From assembly GCF_014199535.1 (NCBI RefSeq), contig NZ_JACHNV010000001.1:1178001-1242000 (forward strand): a stretch of DNA of 64,000 nt, written 5' to 3'. The position numbers were made by a program, and so were the translations under genes. The notes beneath the pieces are model-generated. The model searched no databases. It was not told the DNA's origin and saw only the letters and a list, made by a program, of their open reading frames with translations. Of this stretch, positions 23,763 to 34,080 are shown piece by piece. This DNA comes from Hymenobacter latericoloratus. GTDB taxonomy: Bacteria; Bacteroidota; Bacteroidia; Cytophagales; Hymenobacteraceae. Numbering within the stretch: the first letter of the stretch is position 1; the number at the start of each line of letters is the position of its first letter.

Positions 23763-24578
23763 CTAGGCTGCCGTATCCTCGGCCGTTTGTTCCTGCTCGG
23801 GGTCGGCGGCTAGCACGTTCTTTTCCACGATTTCGCGAGCCAGGTTGAGGTAGCTGATGCTGCCCTTGCTTTCGGCGTCGTGCAGGATAACGGGAATGCC
23901 AAAGCTCGGCGACTCCGACAGCTTCACGTTGCGCGGAATGATGGTATCGAACACCAACTGCTGGAAATGCAGCTTTACTTCTTCCACTACCTGGTTGGAG
24001 AGGCGCAAACGCACGTCGTACATCGTCAGCAAGATGCCTTCGATTTCCAGCTCCTCGTTCAAGCGGCTCTGAATGATTTTGATGGTGTTGAGCAGCTTGC
24101 CCAGGCCTTCCAGAGCGAAGTACTCGCACTGCACCGGCACAATAACTGAGTGCGCGGCGGTCAGGGCATTCACCGTAATCAAGCCCAGGGAAGGCGAGCA
24201 GTCGATAATGATGAAGTCGTACTGATCGGCGAGGGGGCGCAGGGCCTCCTTCATCTTCTCCTCCCGGTTAGGCAGGTTGATCATCTCCACCTCGGCCCCT
24301 ACTAGGTCGATGTGGGAAGGAATCAGGTCGAGGTGGGGCAGGAGGGTAGTTTGCAGGATGATGTCCTGCACGTTGATACCGTCCACCATGCACTCGTAAA
24401 TGCTGGTCTGAATATCCTTCGGGTCGAAGCCCACGCCGGAGGTAGCGTTGGCCTGGGGGTCGGCATCCACGAGCAGGGTCCGATACTCCAGCGCCGCCAA
24501 GGAGGCCGCGAGGTTAATCGAGGAGGTGGTTTTGCCTACCCCGCCCTTTTGGTTGGCTACCGCAATGATTTTGCCCAT
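23763..24578 (-). CDS. parA: chromosome partitioning ATPase ParA/Soj
   Basis: ParA is a deviant Walker A ATPase that binds the nucleoid as an ATP dimer and is released by ParB, driving origin segregation. The 271-residue protein begins MGKIIAVANQ and has the deviant Walker A KGGVGKTT at residues 11-18, then LLVDADPQANAT (A') and IIDCSPSLGLIT (Walker B), plus RNVKLSESPSFG near the C-terminus, all typical of chromosomal ParA. It is first in the minus-strand parA-parB-DUF5683-dapB-lepB cluster. The short Glu-rich tail (DPEQEQTAEDTAA) is family-variable. Confidence 0.96.
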   Translation of the reverse strand: MGKIIAVANQKGGVGKTTSSINLAASLAALEYRTLLVDADPQANATSGVGFDPKDIQTSIYECMVDGINVQDIILQTTLLPHLDLIPSHIDLVGAEVEMINLPNREEKMKEALRPLADQYDFIIIDCSPSLGLITVNALTAAHSVIVPVQCEYFALEGLGKLLNTIKIIQSRLNEELEIEGILLTMYDVRLRLSNQVVEEVKLHFQQLVFDTIIPRNVKLSESPSFGIPVILHDAESKGSISYLNLAREIVEKNVLAADPEQEQTAEDTAA

Positions 24579-24591
24579 TTTCGTTTGTTGT

Positions 24592-24676
24592 GAGTTGTCA
24601 GTTGCCGGTTGTCAGTGGGTGCAAGCTGCAGTTTAAGCTAGTAAACCGGCAACTGGCAACTGACAACTGGTAACTC
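24592..24676. repeat. inverted repeat upstream of parA
   Basis: Units of the type agttgtcagttgccggttgtcag (24592-24615) recur inverted at 24645-24676. The pairing is imperfect. A fragment of the same style (ccggcaactcgcagccgg) lies at about 2280, after the NlpC/P60 gene. Confidence 0.65.
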
Positions 24677-25355
24677 ATAAGGTAATCGTTTCGCCAATGG
24701 TTAGCAGCACCAGCTCTTTGCCGGCTTGCTGGGCCTGGTTTTTGGCTTCGTCGTGGTTGATGACGAGGGGAGGGAAGGTGTCGTAGTGCATCCCAATCAC
24801 CTTGGCAGCGCCCGTCCAGTCGGCGGCAATCAGGGCATCGGCCACGCCCATGGTATAGTGCCCCCCGATGGGTAGGATGGCAAAGTCGAGCCGGTGTTGC
24901 TCGCCGATGATTTTCATGTCGTAGGTCAGGGCCGTGTCGCCGGCGAAATAGAAGGTTTTGCCTTCCGTTTCGATAACGAAGCCAGCCGCCAGCCCACCGT
25001 ACGAGCCATCGGGCATGGAGCTGGAGTGCGCCGCGGCTACCATCTTCACCGAGCCGAAGGGCAGCTTCACAGTACCGCCCAGGTTCATGGCGTAGGTGGC
25101 TTTCAGGCCTTTCTGCCCAAACCAGCCCAGTACTTCTACCATACCCACCAGCTCAGCGCCCGTGCGCTGCCCGATTTCTTCTACGTCGCCGACATGGTCG
25201 CCGTGGCCGTGGCTGAGCAGAATGAAATCCGCCTCGATTTTATCTACATCAACATCCTGAGCCAGGGGGTTGTGGCGGATGAAGGGGTCGAAGAGCACTT
25301 TGCTGCCACCGGCTTCCAGCAGGAAGCAGGCGTGGCCGTAGTAGGTCAGGTTCAT
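24675..25355 (-). CDS. metallo-beta-lactamase-fold hydrolase (UPF0173 family)
   Basis: A 226-residue MBL-fold hydrolase of the UPF0173 group, whose substrates are unknown. Metal ligands are visible: the N-terminal YYGHACFLLEAGG, the HxHxDH motif in LLSHGHGDHVGD, a later histidine in AAAHSSSMPDG, the aspartate in FYFAGDTALTYDM, and a histidine in VIGMHYDTFPP. A zinc pair is likely. The open frame continues far upstream antisense to the next gene; MNLTYYGHA at 25355 is the conserved start. It is divergent from the peptide-binding lipoprotein gene. Confidence 0.92.
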   Translation of the reverse strand: MNLTYYGHACFLLEAGGSKVLFDPFIRHNPLAQDVDVDKIEADFILLSHGHGDHVGDVEEIGQRTGAELVGMVEVLGWFGQKGLKATYAMNLGGTVKLPFGSVKMVAAAHSSSMPDGSYGGLAAGFVIETEGKTFYFAGDTALTYDMKIIGEQHRLDFAILPIGGHYTMGVADALIAADWTGAAKVIGMHYDTFPPLVINHDEAKNQAQQAGKELVLLTIGETITL

Positions 25356-25405
25356 AAGGAAAGGGTAGTTGAGCAGCGCAGTAGCTGCAAACCCCGGATG
25401 TGGGA

Positions 25406-25413
25406 TACCTTTG
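25406..25413 (+). promoter_or_regulatory. -7 element of the peptide-binding lipoprotein gene
   Basis: TACCTTTG matches TAnnTTTG and lies 26 bases before the ATG at 25440. Confidence 0.6.
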
Positions 25414-25439
25414 CAAATATACACTGTTTCGCCGTTCCC

Positions 25440-27113
25440 ATGCTTTCGTTTTCGCGCCGTGTTGCCGGTTTTGCTTTGCTTTTGACCGGCCTGCTCACGG
25501 GCTGTTCCGAACCGACTACTACCACCGATGCGCGCCGGGTGTTTCGCTACAACCAGCCCGAAAGCCTGACCTCTCTCGACCCGGCGTTTGCCCGCAACCA
25601 GGCCAACACCTGGGCCGTGACCCAGCTCTACAACGGGCTGGTAGAACTCGACGACAGCCTCAAGCCCGGCCCCTCCCTGGCGCACCGCTACAACATCAGT
25701 CCCGACGGCCGCCGCTACACCTTCACGCTCCGGCCCGACGTGTTCTTTCACGATTCGGAGGTTTTTCCGAGCGGCAGGGGTAGGCGCGTAACGGCCCAGG
25801 ATTTCGTGTACAGCTTCCGGCGCTTGCTGGACGGAGCTACGGCCAGCCCCGGTGGCTGGATTTTTCGGGGCAAAGTGCTGGAGCAGGCCGACGGGGAACC
25901 CTCGGATACGTGCTTTGTGGCGGTCAACGACTCTACCCTGCGCATTCACCTGAAGGAGCCGTTTATTCCGTTTCTGGGCATCCTGACCATGCCCTACGCC
26001 TACGTGGTGCCGCGCGAGGCAGTGCAGAAATACGGCAAAGACTTCCGGGAGCACCCGGTGGGCACGGGCCCGTTTCTGTTCAAGGAGTGGGACGAAGGCA
26101 ACGCCATTATCTACCACCGCAACCCCGGCTACTGGAAGAAGGACGCCCAGGGCCAGCGCCTGCCTTACCTGGATGCCGTGCAGATCAGCTTTATTCAGGA
26201 CCGCAAAACCGAGTTCCTGACGTTTATGCAAGGCAAGCTGGATTTCCTCAGCGGCATCCGCTCGGGCTCCCGCGACCTGATTATGTACCCCGACGGCACG
26301 GTGCGGGAGGACTTCCGGGGCAAGTTTCGGCTGCAGAAAGTGCCCTACCTCAATACGGAGTATCTGGGCATGCAGCAGGACCTGAAGAACCTGCGCGGCG
26401 ACAACGCCGAAACCGGCCGCGCCCTCCAGGACAAGCGTGTGCGCCAGGCCCTGAACTATGCCCTCAACAAGCCTGAGTTTCTGGCTTACTTCCTGAATAA
26501 TGTAGGCAAGCCCGGCAGCTCCGGCTTCGTACCCGCTTCCCTACCCTCCTTCGACCAACAGAAGGTGCCTGGCTACACCTACCAGCCTGACAAGGCCCGG
26601 CAGCTGCTGCGGGCCGCAGGCTACGGCCCCGGCAAGCCGCTGCGGCTACGGCTGAGCACGGTAGCCGAAACCAAAGAGTTCTGCGAGTACTACCAGAAAA
26701 AGTGGGCCGAAGTAGGCGTGCAGGTGGAAATCGACGTGAACCAGGGCGCGGCCCACGGGGAGCTGATTGATAACGGCCGGGCTGCCTTCTTCACCCGCAG
26801 CTGGCTGGGCGACTACCCCGACGCGGAAAACTACCTGGCCCTGTTCTACAGCCCGAACTTCGCCCCGGTCGGTCCCAACAAAACCCACTTCAAAAGCCCC
26901 GCCTACGACCGGCTCTACGAACAAGCCAAGCTGGAGCAGGACGCCGCCCGGCGCTACGCCCTCTACCAGCAGATGGACCGTATTGTGGTAGAAGAGTGCC
27001 CGGTAGTAGCAGTGTATTACGATGAGGTAGTGCGCCTGACCCAGAACAACGTGCAAGGCCTCACGCCCAACCCCATGAACCAGCTAGTGCTGGAGCGGGT
27101 GCGGAAAAACTAG
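25440..27113 (+). CDS. peptide ABC transporter substrate-binding lipoprotein (SBP family 5)
   Basis: A 557-residue solute-binding protein of the OppA/DppA type, which binds peptides or other oligomers in the periplasm. The N-terminus is a lipoprotein signal (MLSFSRRVAG, lipobox LLTGC, Cys22). Family 5 hallmarks are PESLTSLDPAFARNQ, the YTFTLRPDVFFHD strand, VTAQDFVYSFRRLLD, HPVGTGPFLFKEW, RVRQALNYALNKPEF and WLGDYPDAENYL. No permease or ATPase gene is adjacent, so its partner transporter is coded elsewhere. The frame is open much further upstream, antisense to the MBL gene; the lipoprotein start is clear. Confidence 0.93.
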   Translation: MLSFSRRVAGFALLLTGLLTGCSEPTTTTDARRVFRYNQPESLTSLDPAFARNQANTWAVTQLYNGLVELDDSLKPGPSLAHRYNISPDGRRYTFTLRPDVFFHDSEVFPSGRGRRVTAQDFVYSFRRLLDGATASPGGWIFRGKVLEQADGEPSDTCFVAVNDSTLRIHLKEPFIPFLGILTMPYAYVVPREAVQKYGKDFREHPVGTGPFLFKEWDEGNAIIYHRNPGYWKKDAQGQRLPYLDAVQISFIQDRKTEFLTFMQGKLDFLSGIRSGSRDLIMYPDGTVREDFRGKFRLQKVPYLNTEYLGMQQDLKNLRGDNAETGRALQDKRVRQALNYALNKPEFLAYFLNNVGKPGSSGFVPASLPSFDQQKVPGYTYQPDKARQLLRAAGYGPGKPLRLRLSTVAETKEFCEYYQKKWAEVGVQVEIDVNQGAAHGELIDNGRAAFFTRSWLGDYPDAENYLALFYSPNFAPVGPNKTHFKSPAYDRLYEQAKLEQDAARRYALYQQMDRIVVEECPVVAVYYDEVVRLTQNNVQGLTPNPMNQLVLERVRKN

Positions 27114-27315
27114 CCGCCTCCGATTCCGATCCGACGCCGGAGGCGTCAGACCGGTTGACGCCTGCGCCATCCGTGCCGAAAGAACGAAGGGGGCCTACCC
27201 TCGGCACCAACCTGAATCCTTTGGGATGCGGGCGTCAGCACGAAACCAACCGGTTGGACGGGCTCCGCCCGTCGGACCGGACCGGGTAGGCGGCGCGGAT
27301 ATCCGGTAAAACAAT

Positions 27316-27346
27316 AACGCCCCGCAGCCAGAGGTTGCGGGGCGTT
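27316..27346 (-). terminator. yidC terminator
   Basis: aacgccccgca and its complement flank a 9-base loop. On the minus strand a T-rich stretch follows, 25 bases past the yidC stop. The 200 bases beyond (27114-27315) hold further short hairpins (gacgccggaggcgtc; gacgggctccgcccgtc) but no gene. Confidence 0.8.
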
Positions 27347-27370
27347 GGAGGGGTAGGGGGAGGCTACGAA

Positions 27371-29245
27371 TTACGAGCGGCGCGTTTTGCGCGGGCGCTT
27401 GGGCGAGATATCCGAGGCGCCGGTGCCGGGTTCAGCATCCGTATCGTCGGTGTCATCAGCGGCGGGGCGGCCACCCTGGCGGGCCTGGGCTTCTTTTTCC
27501 TGGGCGGCTTTCATGGCATCGGCCAGGCGGGCACTGAAGCCGGAGGGCTTCTTGTCCTTGTTCTTCACCTTGTTGGCTTCCAGCTTGGCACGCACCTTGG
27601 TGTCGTCGACGAAGCGGCGGGTGAGGGCCTGCTGGCCCAGGGTTACGAGGTTGGAAACGAGGTAGTACCAGGTTAGGCCGGCGGCGAAGTCATTCAGCAC
27701 GAAGAAGAAAATCAGCGGCATCAGGTAGCTGTAGAACTTCATCGGGCCCTGCATGGCCGTGGGGTTCGCCTGGTTGCTCTGGTAGGTCATGGCCAGCGTC
27801 GAAATCGTCATCAGCAGCGTAAACAGGCTGATGTGATTGCCGAGGAAGGGCACGGTGAAGGGCAACTTGATCAGGTCGTCGTAGGTGCTCAGGTCATTCG
27901 CCCACAGGAAGTGCTCCTGCCGCAGCTCAATGGCATTGGGGAAGAACTGGAACATAGCGAACAGAATCGGGATGGTGAGCAGCGTGGGCACGCAGCCGCT
28001 CAGCGGCGATACGCCCATGGTCTGATACAGCTTCATCTGCTCCTGCTGCTGCTTCATGGCGTCATCGGGGTACTTTTCCTTGATGGCGTCCAGCTCGGGC
28101 TTGAGCACCTTCATGCGCGCCTGCGACTCGTACGTTTTGTAGGTCAGGGGCCAGGTTACCAGCTTAATCAGCACTACCAGCAGGGCGATGATGATACCGT
28201 AGGAGCTGACAAATTTCTCCAGTACGTGGAACACGGGCAGAATCACGAACTGGTTTACCCAGCGGAACAAGCCCCAGCCCAGGTACACGTTCCGGTCGAA
28301 GCCCGGAGTTACCTCCTTCAGAATGTTGAAGGCGTTGGGCCCGAAGTAGAAGCGGAAGTTGGCTTTACCCTGCTGCACGTCGGCGGCCGGAATGGTCAGC
28401 GTTGAGGTCAGCGTTTTAATGAAGGTCGTGTCATTCAGGTCAACGGTAGAGTTGAACTGACCGGTGCTGAACTCCTTATCAGCAATGATGCCGGCCACGA
28501 AGAAGTCGTGCTTGTGCGCCGCCCACTTCAGTGGCTCGGCCACCTTGATTTCCTCGGGGTTCTCCGAGGCCTCGGCCAGGGCCGTATGGTCGCCGGAAAC
28601 GAGGTAGTGGTTGATGGTGGTGTGGTTGCGGTTCTGCTTGGCCATCTTCTCCGTCTGGCGCACCCGGTCGAGGAAGGTGAAGGTCAGGGGTTCCTGGGCC
28701 AGGGCGTTATTCAGGCCATTGAAACGCAGATTGTAGCTCAGCTCGAAGCTGCCAGCGGGCAGGGTGTAGAGCTGCTCAATCTGGCCACCGGCTACGTCGG
28801 CCACAAAACGCAGGGCGTTGCTACCCTGGGGCTCGGGGCGGAAGTACAGGTCGGAGAGCTTGATCTGGCGGCCATCGGTAGTGCGGAAGCGGGTATCCAG
28901 CTGGGCACTCTGGGCATCGAGCAAATCCAGGGGCTGCCCACGGAAGGTCTTGTACTTGTTCAGGCGCACGGCTTCCACCCGGCCCCCCTTCGAAGAGAAG
29001 GTGATGGTAAGGTTTTCGTTCTGCAGCTGGGTAGTCTGGGCGGTGCCTTGCGCGGCTCCTGCAAACGCGCCCAACTGCTGGGCCAGAACCGCCGAGTCCG
29101 GCGCCGCGGGGGGAGTGCCGGGGGCGGCCGCAGTGGTTTTGGCAGGCTGAGGTGCCGGCTCCGGTTTCGGCTTGGGGGCAAACTGCAGGTAAAGCAGGAG
29201 CAAGGCGGCCATCAGAAAGATGCCTATTGCTGAATTTCGGTCCAT
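27371..29245 (-). CDS. yidC: membrane protein insertase YidC
   Basis: YidC inserts and folds inner-membrane proteins, alone or with SecYEG. The 624-residue protein has the Gram-negative layout. The first transmembrane helix is at about 5-19. A large periplasmic beta-sandwich domain follows (about 50-340; FSSKGGRVEAVRLNKYKTF). The conserved five-helix core begins near GIIIALLVVLIKLVTWPLTYKTYESQARM, with the functionally important arginine environment around YESQARMKVLKPEL and the hydrophilic groove sequence GVSPLSGCVPTLLTIPILFA. The tail is basic (KRPRKTRRS). It lies 544 bases downstream of pyrG on the same strand, separated by a large inverted-repeat element. Confidence 0.96.
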   Translation of the reverse strand: MDRNSAIGIFLMAALLLLYLQFAPKPKPEPAPQPAKTTAAAPGTPPAAPDSAVLAQQLGAFAGAAQGTAQTTQLQNENLTITFSSKGGRVEAVRLNKYKTFRGQPLDLLDAQSAQLDTRFRTTDGRQIKLSDLYFRPEPQGSNALRFVADVAGGQIEQLYTLPAGSFELSYNLRFNGLNNALAQEPLTFTFLDRVRQTEKMAKQNRNHTTINHYLVSGDHTALAEASENPEEIKVAEPLKWAAHKHDFFVAGIIADKEFSTGQFNSTVDLNDTTFIKTLTSTLTIPAADVQQGKANFRFYFGPNAFNILKEVTPGFDRNVYLGWGLFRWVNQFVILPVFHVLEKFVSSYGIIIALLVVLIKLVTWPLTYKTYESQARMKVLKPELDAIKEKYPDDAMKQQQEQMKLYQTMGVSPLSGCVPTLLTIPILFAMFQFFPNAIELRQEHFLWANDLSTYDDLIKLPFTVPFLGNHISLFTLLMTISTLAMTYQSNQANPTAMQGPMKFYSYLMPLIFFFVLNDFAAGLTWYYLVSNLVTLGQQALTRRFVDDTKVRAKLEANKVKNKDKKPSGFSARLADAMKAAQEKEAQARQGGRPAADDTDDTDAEPGTGASDISPKRPRKTRRS

Positions 29246-29789
29246 TCAGGTACTAATGAAGGCGAATAAAGGAAGTGAGATGGTGCGCCACCAGCAAAAA
29301 CCGGCGCCGCTGCCGCAAAGGTCGGACTTGTCAGGCGAATATTTTTCGCAGCGGCGCTTTTGTCAGGTAGAAATGGGGTGATGGGGTAAATGGTGAAGAG
29401 GTGACAGGTGAACGGTCTGGCGGCAGACTTCTGGCCGCCGGCCGGGCCTCTGCCCGCCGATAAATGGGGCAAGTCTCCCGACTTGCGGCCGCCGCAGGCG
29501 GCCACCTCGCGTTTGGTTCATCCGCGCAGCTCCCCTGAGTAACCCCGCTCATTATAAAGCTAAAAAGGAAGCCCATGCTGGATTGACAGCACGAACTTCC
29601 TCTTAATTGAACGTTGCGTTAAGTGCCAAAATTGGCCGAACGGCGCAAACGCGAGGTGGCCGCCTGCGGCGGCCGCAAGTCAGGAGACTTGCCCCATTTA
29701 TCGGCGGGCAGACGCCTGGCCGGCGGCCAGAAGTCTGCCGCCAGACCGTTCACCTGTCACCTCTTCACCTCTTCACCTCTTCACCTCTC
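29246..29789. other. intergenic region between yidC and pyrG
   Basis: No gene. Almost the whole space is taken by two inverted ~122-base repeat arms (29392-29516 and 29647-29769) and their 130-base spacer. Bases 29270-29390 contain only weak hairpins and presumably the yidC promoter. Confidence 0.75.
29392..29769. repeat. large inverted-pair repeat element, copy 1
   Basis: The arms run about 122 bases each (29392-29516; 29647-29769) and are complementary with only a few mismatches. Each arm contains, in order, gtgaagaggtgac-type units, a cggcagacttctgg block, a gccggcc-rich block, caagtctcc(c/t)gacttg (itself a small hairpin), and gccgcc/ggcggc. Flanking gtgaag units extend the right arm as a short tandem (ctcttcac x3, about 29760-29785). 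The second copy is at 56105-56470. Confidence 0.85.
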
Positions 29790-31547
<1,758 letters not shown>

Positions 31548-31595
31548 TCATATATTCGCATCCGTTTTATTCTTTCCCTTATCACTCCGGTACCC

Positions 31596-32504
31596 ATGGA
31601 AAACAACCTTGTTGCGGACGTACTCATTATTGGGGGTAGCACGGCGGGGCTGAGCGCGGCCCTATCGTTAGGACGTGCCCTCCGGAGGGTAGTAGTGCTG
31701 GATGGCGGCCAGCCCTGTAACCGCCAGACGCCCCATTCGCATAATTTTTTCACCCGCGACGGTGAGACGCCAACTCAGCTGTTGGCTCTGGGGCGGGCGC
31801 AGCTGCAAGCTTATCCAACGGTGCAGGTGCTGGCGCATACGGTAATAAAAGCCGGCCAGGAGGATGGGCTGTTTCAGGTGACTACCGCTGAAGGAACCCT
31901 GTTTCAGGGCAAGCGTTTGCTGCTGGCTACTGGCCTTCAGGACCAGCTGCCACCTATTCCGGGTTTGGCCGAATGCTGGGGAATATCGGTCTTGCACTGC
32001 CCTTACTGCCACGGCTACGAAGTGCGCGGGGAGCAGATAGGAGTGCTCGGCAATGGGGACATGGGCTTCGAGTTTGCCCGCCTCATCCACCACTGGACGC
32101 CTAACCTGCACCTGCTAACCAATGGTCCATCCACGCTATCGGCGGCACAAACCGAGCAATTGGTAGCCCACGGCATTCAGATTGTAGAAGCACCGTTGGT
32201 TGAAATTGAGCATGAGAAAGGGCAACTGCACCATCTCCACTTAGATGGGGGAAAACGCCTGGCGCTTACAGCTCTGTACGCCCGGGTGCCCTTCGTACTG
32301 TCGGGCAATCTGGTTCAGCAGCTTGGCTGCGAGCTGACTGAGCAGGGACTTATCCGGGTAAACGAGTTCGGACAAACCTCCGTGCCGGGTGTGTCGGCGG
32401 CCGGCGACAACAGCTCGCCCATGCGCCAAATGATACAAGCCGCTGCCAACGGTTCCAAGGCCGGCGCTTTCCTCAATAATGAGTTGATAGCAGCCGAATT
32501 TTAA
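31596..32504 (+). CDS. thioredoxin-reductase-like NAD(P)/FAD oxidoreductase (CPYC type)
   Basis: A 302-residue two-dinucleotide flavoprotein. The FAD-binding motif IIGGSTAGLSAALSLG is at 12-27, and the redox-active pair is CPYCHGYE at 135-142. The NADPH-binding IGVLGNGDMGFE follows and the terminal GVSAAGDNSSPMRQM closes the FAD site. The CPYCHGYE form, with NG-type glycine motifs, is that of thioredoxin-reductase-like disulfide oxidases related to fungal GliT/HlmI rather than the classical CATC thioredoxin reductases, so its partner need not be thioredoxin. The start at 31596 fits homology; the frame is open 33 codons upstream. A 46-base tandem duplication covers its stop codon. Confidence 0.88.
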   Translation: MENNLVADVLIIGGSTAGLSAALSLGRALRRVVVLDGGQPCNRQTPHSHNFFTRDGETPTQLLALGRAQLQAYPTVQVLAHTVIKAGQEDGLFQVTTAEGTLFQGKRLLLATGLQDQLPPIPGLAECWGISVLHCPYCHGYEVRGEQIGVLGNGDMGFEFARLIHHWTPNLHLLTNGPSTLSAAQTEQLVAHGIQIVEAPLVEIEHEKGQLHHLHLDGGKRLALTALYARVPFVLSGNLVQQLGCELTEQGLIRVNEFGQTSVPGVSAAGDNSSPMRQMIQAAANGSKAGAFLNNELIAAEF

Positions 32505-32552
32505 GTCCGGCGCTTTCCTCAATAATGAGTTGATAGCAGCCGAATTTTAAGT
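32461..32552. repeat. 46-base perfect tandem duplication over a stop codon
   Basis: Bases 32461-32506 (starting ccggcgctttcctcaat) are repeated exactly at 32507-32552. The unit includes the last 14 codons of the flavoprotein gene and its TAA, so the duplication does not alter the protein. Confidence 0.97.
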
Positions 32553-32556
32553 CCGG

Positions 32557-32630
32557 CCAGCACACAAAAGCGCAATGGCCTCCTCAGAATAGCTTTATTC
32601 CGGGGAAGCCATTGCGCTTTTGTGTGCTGG
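32557..32630. terminator. bidirectional terminator
   Basis: Perfect 23-base arms (ccagcacacaaaagcgcaat... and complement at 32608-32630) lie between the convergent flavoprotein and Gfo/Idh/MocA genes. Confidence 0.85.
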
Positions 32631-32643
32631 GTTGAAACTGCTT

Positions 32644-34080
32644 TTACGCCTCTTTAGGCTCCGGGCCACGAAAAGCATCGGTGCCTTTCACTTCGGTCAG
32701 CTTCACCGGGCGGCCTTCGCGGGCCGACTGATAAATGGCCTCCATGATGCGGTGATCCTGCAGGCCCTCCTCGCCGGGAGTGTGCGGCGGCTTATCTTCT
32801 AGTACGCACTCCGAGAAATGGTCCATTTCGGCCGCAAACTGATTTTTCTCGCTTAGAACTATCTGGTTTTTCATCTTGGCCAGCCCCTCAGCGTGGGAGG
32901 TTTGCAGCTGCTGGCCGGTGTAGGCGTAGGCATTGTCCACGTGAATCCAGCCCCGCTCGGTGTTCACGCGGTAAAAGCGGGAGTCGTGGGTATTGTAGTG
33001 GGTAATGCAGTTGACGATAACGCCGTCCGGGAAGCGCATCTGCCACGACATGGCTTCCTCAATTTCCTTGAACAACGGGTTGCCCGGCGTGCTGTAGGAA
33101 TAGGCAAATACCTCGGTGGGCTCGGTGCCCAGCACGAAGCGGCTGGTGTTCAGGCAGTACAGGCCAATATCGGGGAGGGCGCCGCCGCCGGCCAAATCCT
33201 TTTTGTGGCGCCAGTGGTCGGGGTTGGCGGAGCTTTGGCTGTTCTGGGCTTCGATGTACTTGGGCTTGCCGAACTTGTTGCCCCGCACCATCTCCTTTAC
33301 CTGCCGGTTGTAGGGCTCGTACTGAATGCGGTAAGCTACCATCAGCTTTTTGTTGGCCTTTTTGCAGGCGGCAATCATGGCCTCGCACTCCTGGGCGGAG
33401 TTGGCCATGGGCTTCTCGCAGAGAATGTGCTTGCCGGCCTGGGCCCCCCGAATGGTGTACTCGGCGTGCATGGAGTTGGGCAGCACAATGTAAATCACCT
33501 GCACCTCGGGGTTATCCTTGAGCTTGTCGTAGTCCTGGTAGCTGTAGCAGCTTTCGGGCTTGATGCCATACTGCTGGGCTACTTTCTTAAGCTTTTCCGG
33601 CGAGCCGCTGACCAGGGCCACGGGCTTCGATTTTTTGCACTCCCCGAAGGCCGGCAACAGTTCTTCCAGCGTTAGGTGGCCCAGGCCCACCAGGGCGTAG
33701 CCCACCCGTTTGTCCGGGGGCAGGGGGGTAGGCACCGGGCCCGATTGGGGGTCCACATCCGACTTCCACGCTTCCAGCTCAATGGGCTTGCTGAGGTCAG
33801 TGGGTACTTTGGCCGGGGGCGATACCGCTTCGGAAGAAGGAATTTTCTGGCCGTCGGGCGCGGTGTAAATCGTCGAGCCATCTACCTCCGAGGCGGGCGT
33901 GCCGGTAGTGGGCGTGGTGGCCGCCGCAGCCGAGCTGGCTTTGTCCTGGCAGCTGGCCAGGGCACCGGCCGCTACCCCTACGGCGAGGCCCCGACCCGCG
34001 AGGCTTAGAAACTCTTTGCGCGAAACCTCCTGGCCGGCGTGGCGCAGAACGGTGTTGAGTAGTTCGTTGGTGACAGACAT
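32644..34080 (-). CDS. exported Gfo/Idh/MocA-family oxidoreductase
   Basis: A 478-residue dehydrogenase of the glucose-fructose oxidoreductase type, which uses tightly bound NAD(P) on sugars or inositol-like substrates. The N-terminus looks like a Tat-type or lipoprotein export signal: SRKEFLSLAGRG (a variant of the twin-arginine pattern, with RK), a hydrophobic run and a lipobox ALASC with Cys44. The Rossmann motif VGYALVGLGHLTLEELLPAF is near residue 125. The EKP motif is in HILCEKPMANSAQE, and DIGLYCLN carries the conserved histidine-region partner. An extended linker (about 45-115) precedes the enzyme. Substrate unknown. Confidence 0.9.
   Translation of the reverse strand: MSVTNELLNTVLRHAGQEVSRKEFLSLAGRGLAVGVAAGALASCQDKASSAAAATTPTTGTPASEVDGSTIYTAPDGQKIPSSEAVSPPAKVPTDLSKPIELEAWKSDVDPQSGPVPTPLPPDKRVGYALVGLGHLTLEELLPAFGECKKSKPVALVSGSPEKLKKVAQQYGIKPESCYSYQDYDKLKDNPEVQVIYIVLPNSMHAEYTIRGAQAGKHILCEKPMANSAQECEAMIAACKKANKKLMVAYRIQYEPYNRQVKEMVRGNKFGKPKYIEAQNSQSSANPDHWRHKKDLAGGGALPDIGLYCLNTSRFVLGTEPTEVFAYSYSTPGNPLFKEIEEAMSWQMRFPDGVIVNCITHYNTHDSRFYRVNTERGWIHVDNAYAYTGQQLQTSHAEGLAKMKNQIVLSEKNQFAAEMDHFSECVLEDKPPHTPGEEGLQDHRIMEAIYQSAREGRPVKLTEVKGTDAFRGPEPKEA

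Noticed and set aside
25356..26231. N-terminal extension of the MBL hydrolase frame to 518 codons
   Set aside because: The extension is antisense to the peptide-binding lipoprotein gene. The family start MNLTYYGHA lies at 25355.
27833..29233. Two long plus-strand frames opposite yidC
   Set aside because: Antisense shadows of yidC, with no recognisable domains and typical Gly/Val/Gln-rich composition.
29760..29785. Short tandem ctcttcac units considered as a CRISPR-like array
   Set aside because: The units are 9 bases long with no spacers. No cas gene is in the window.
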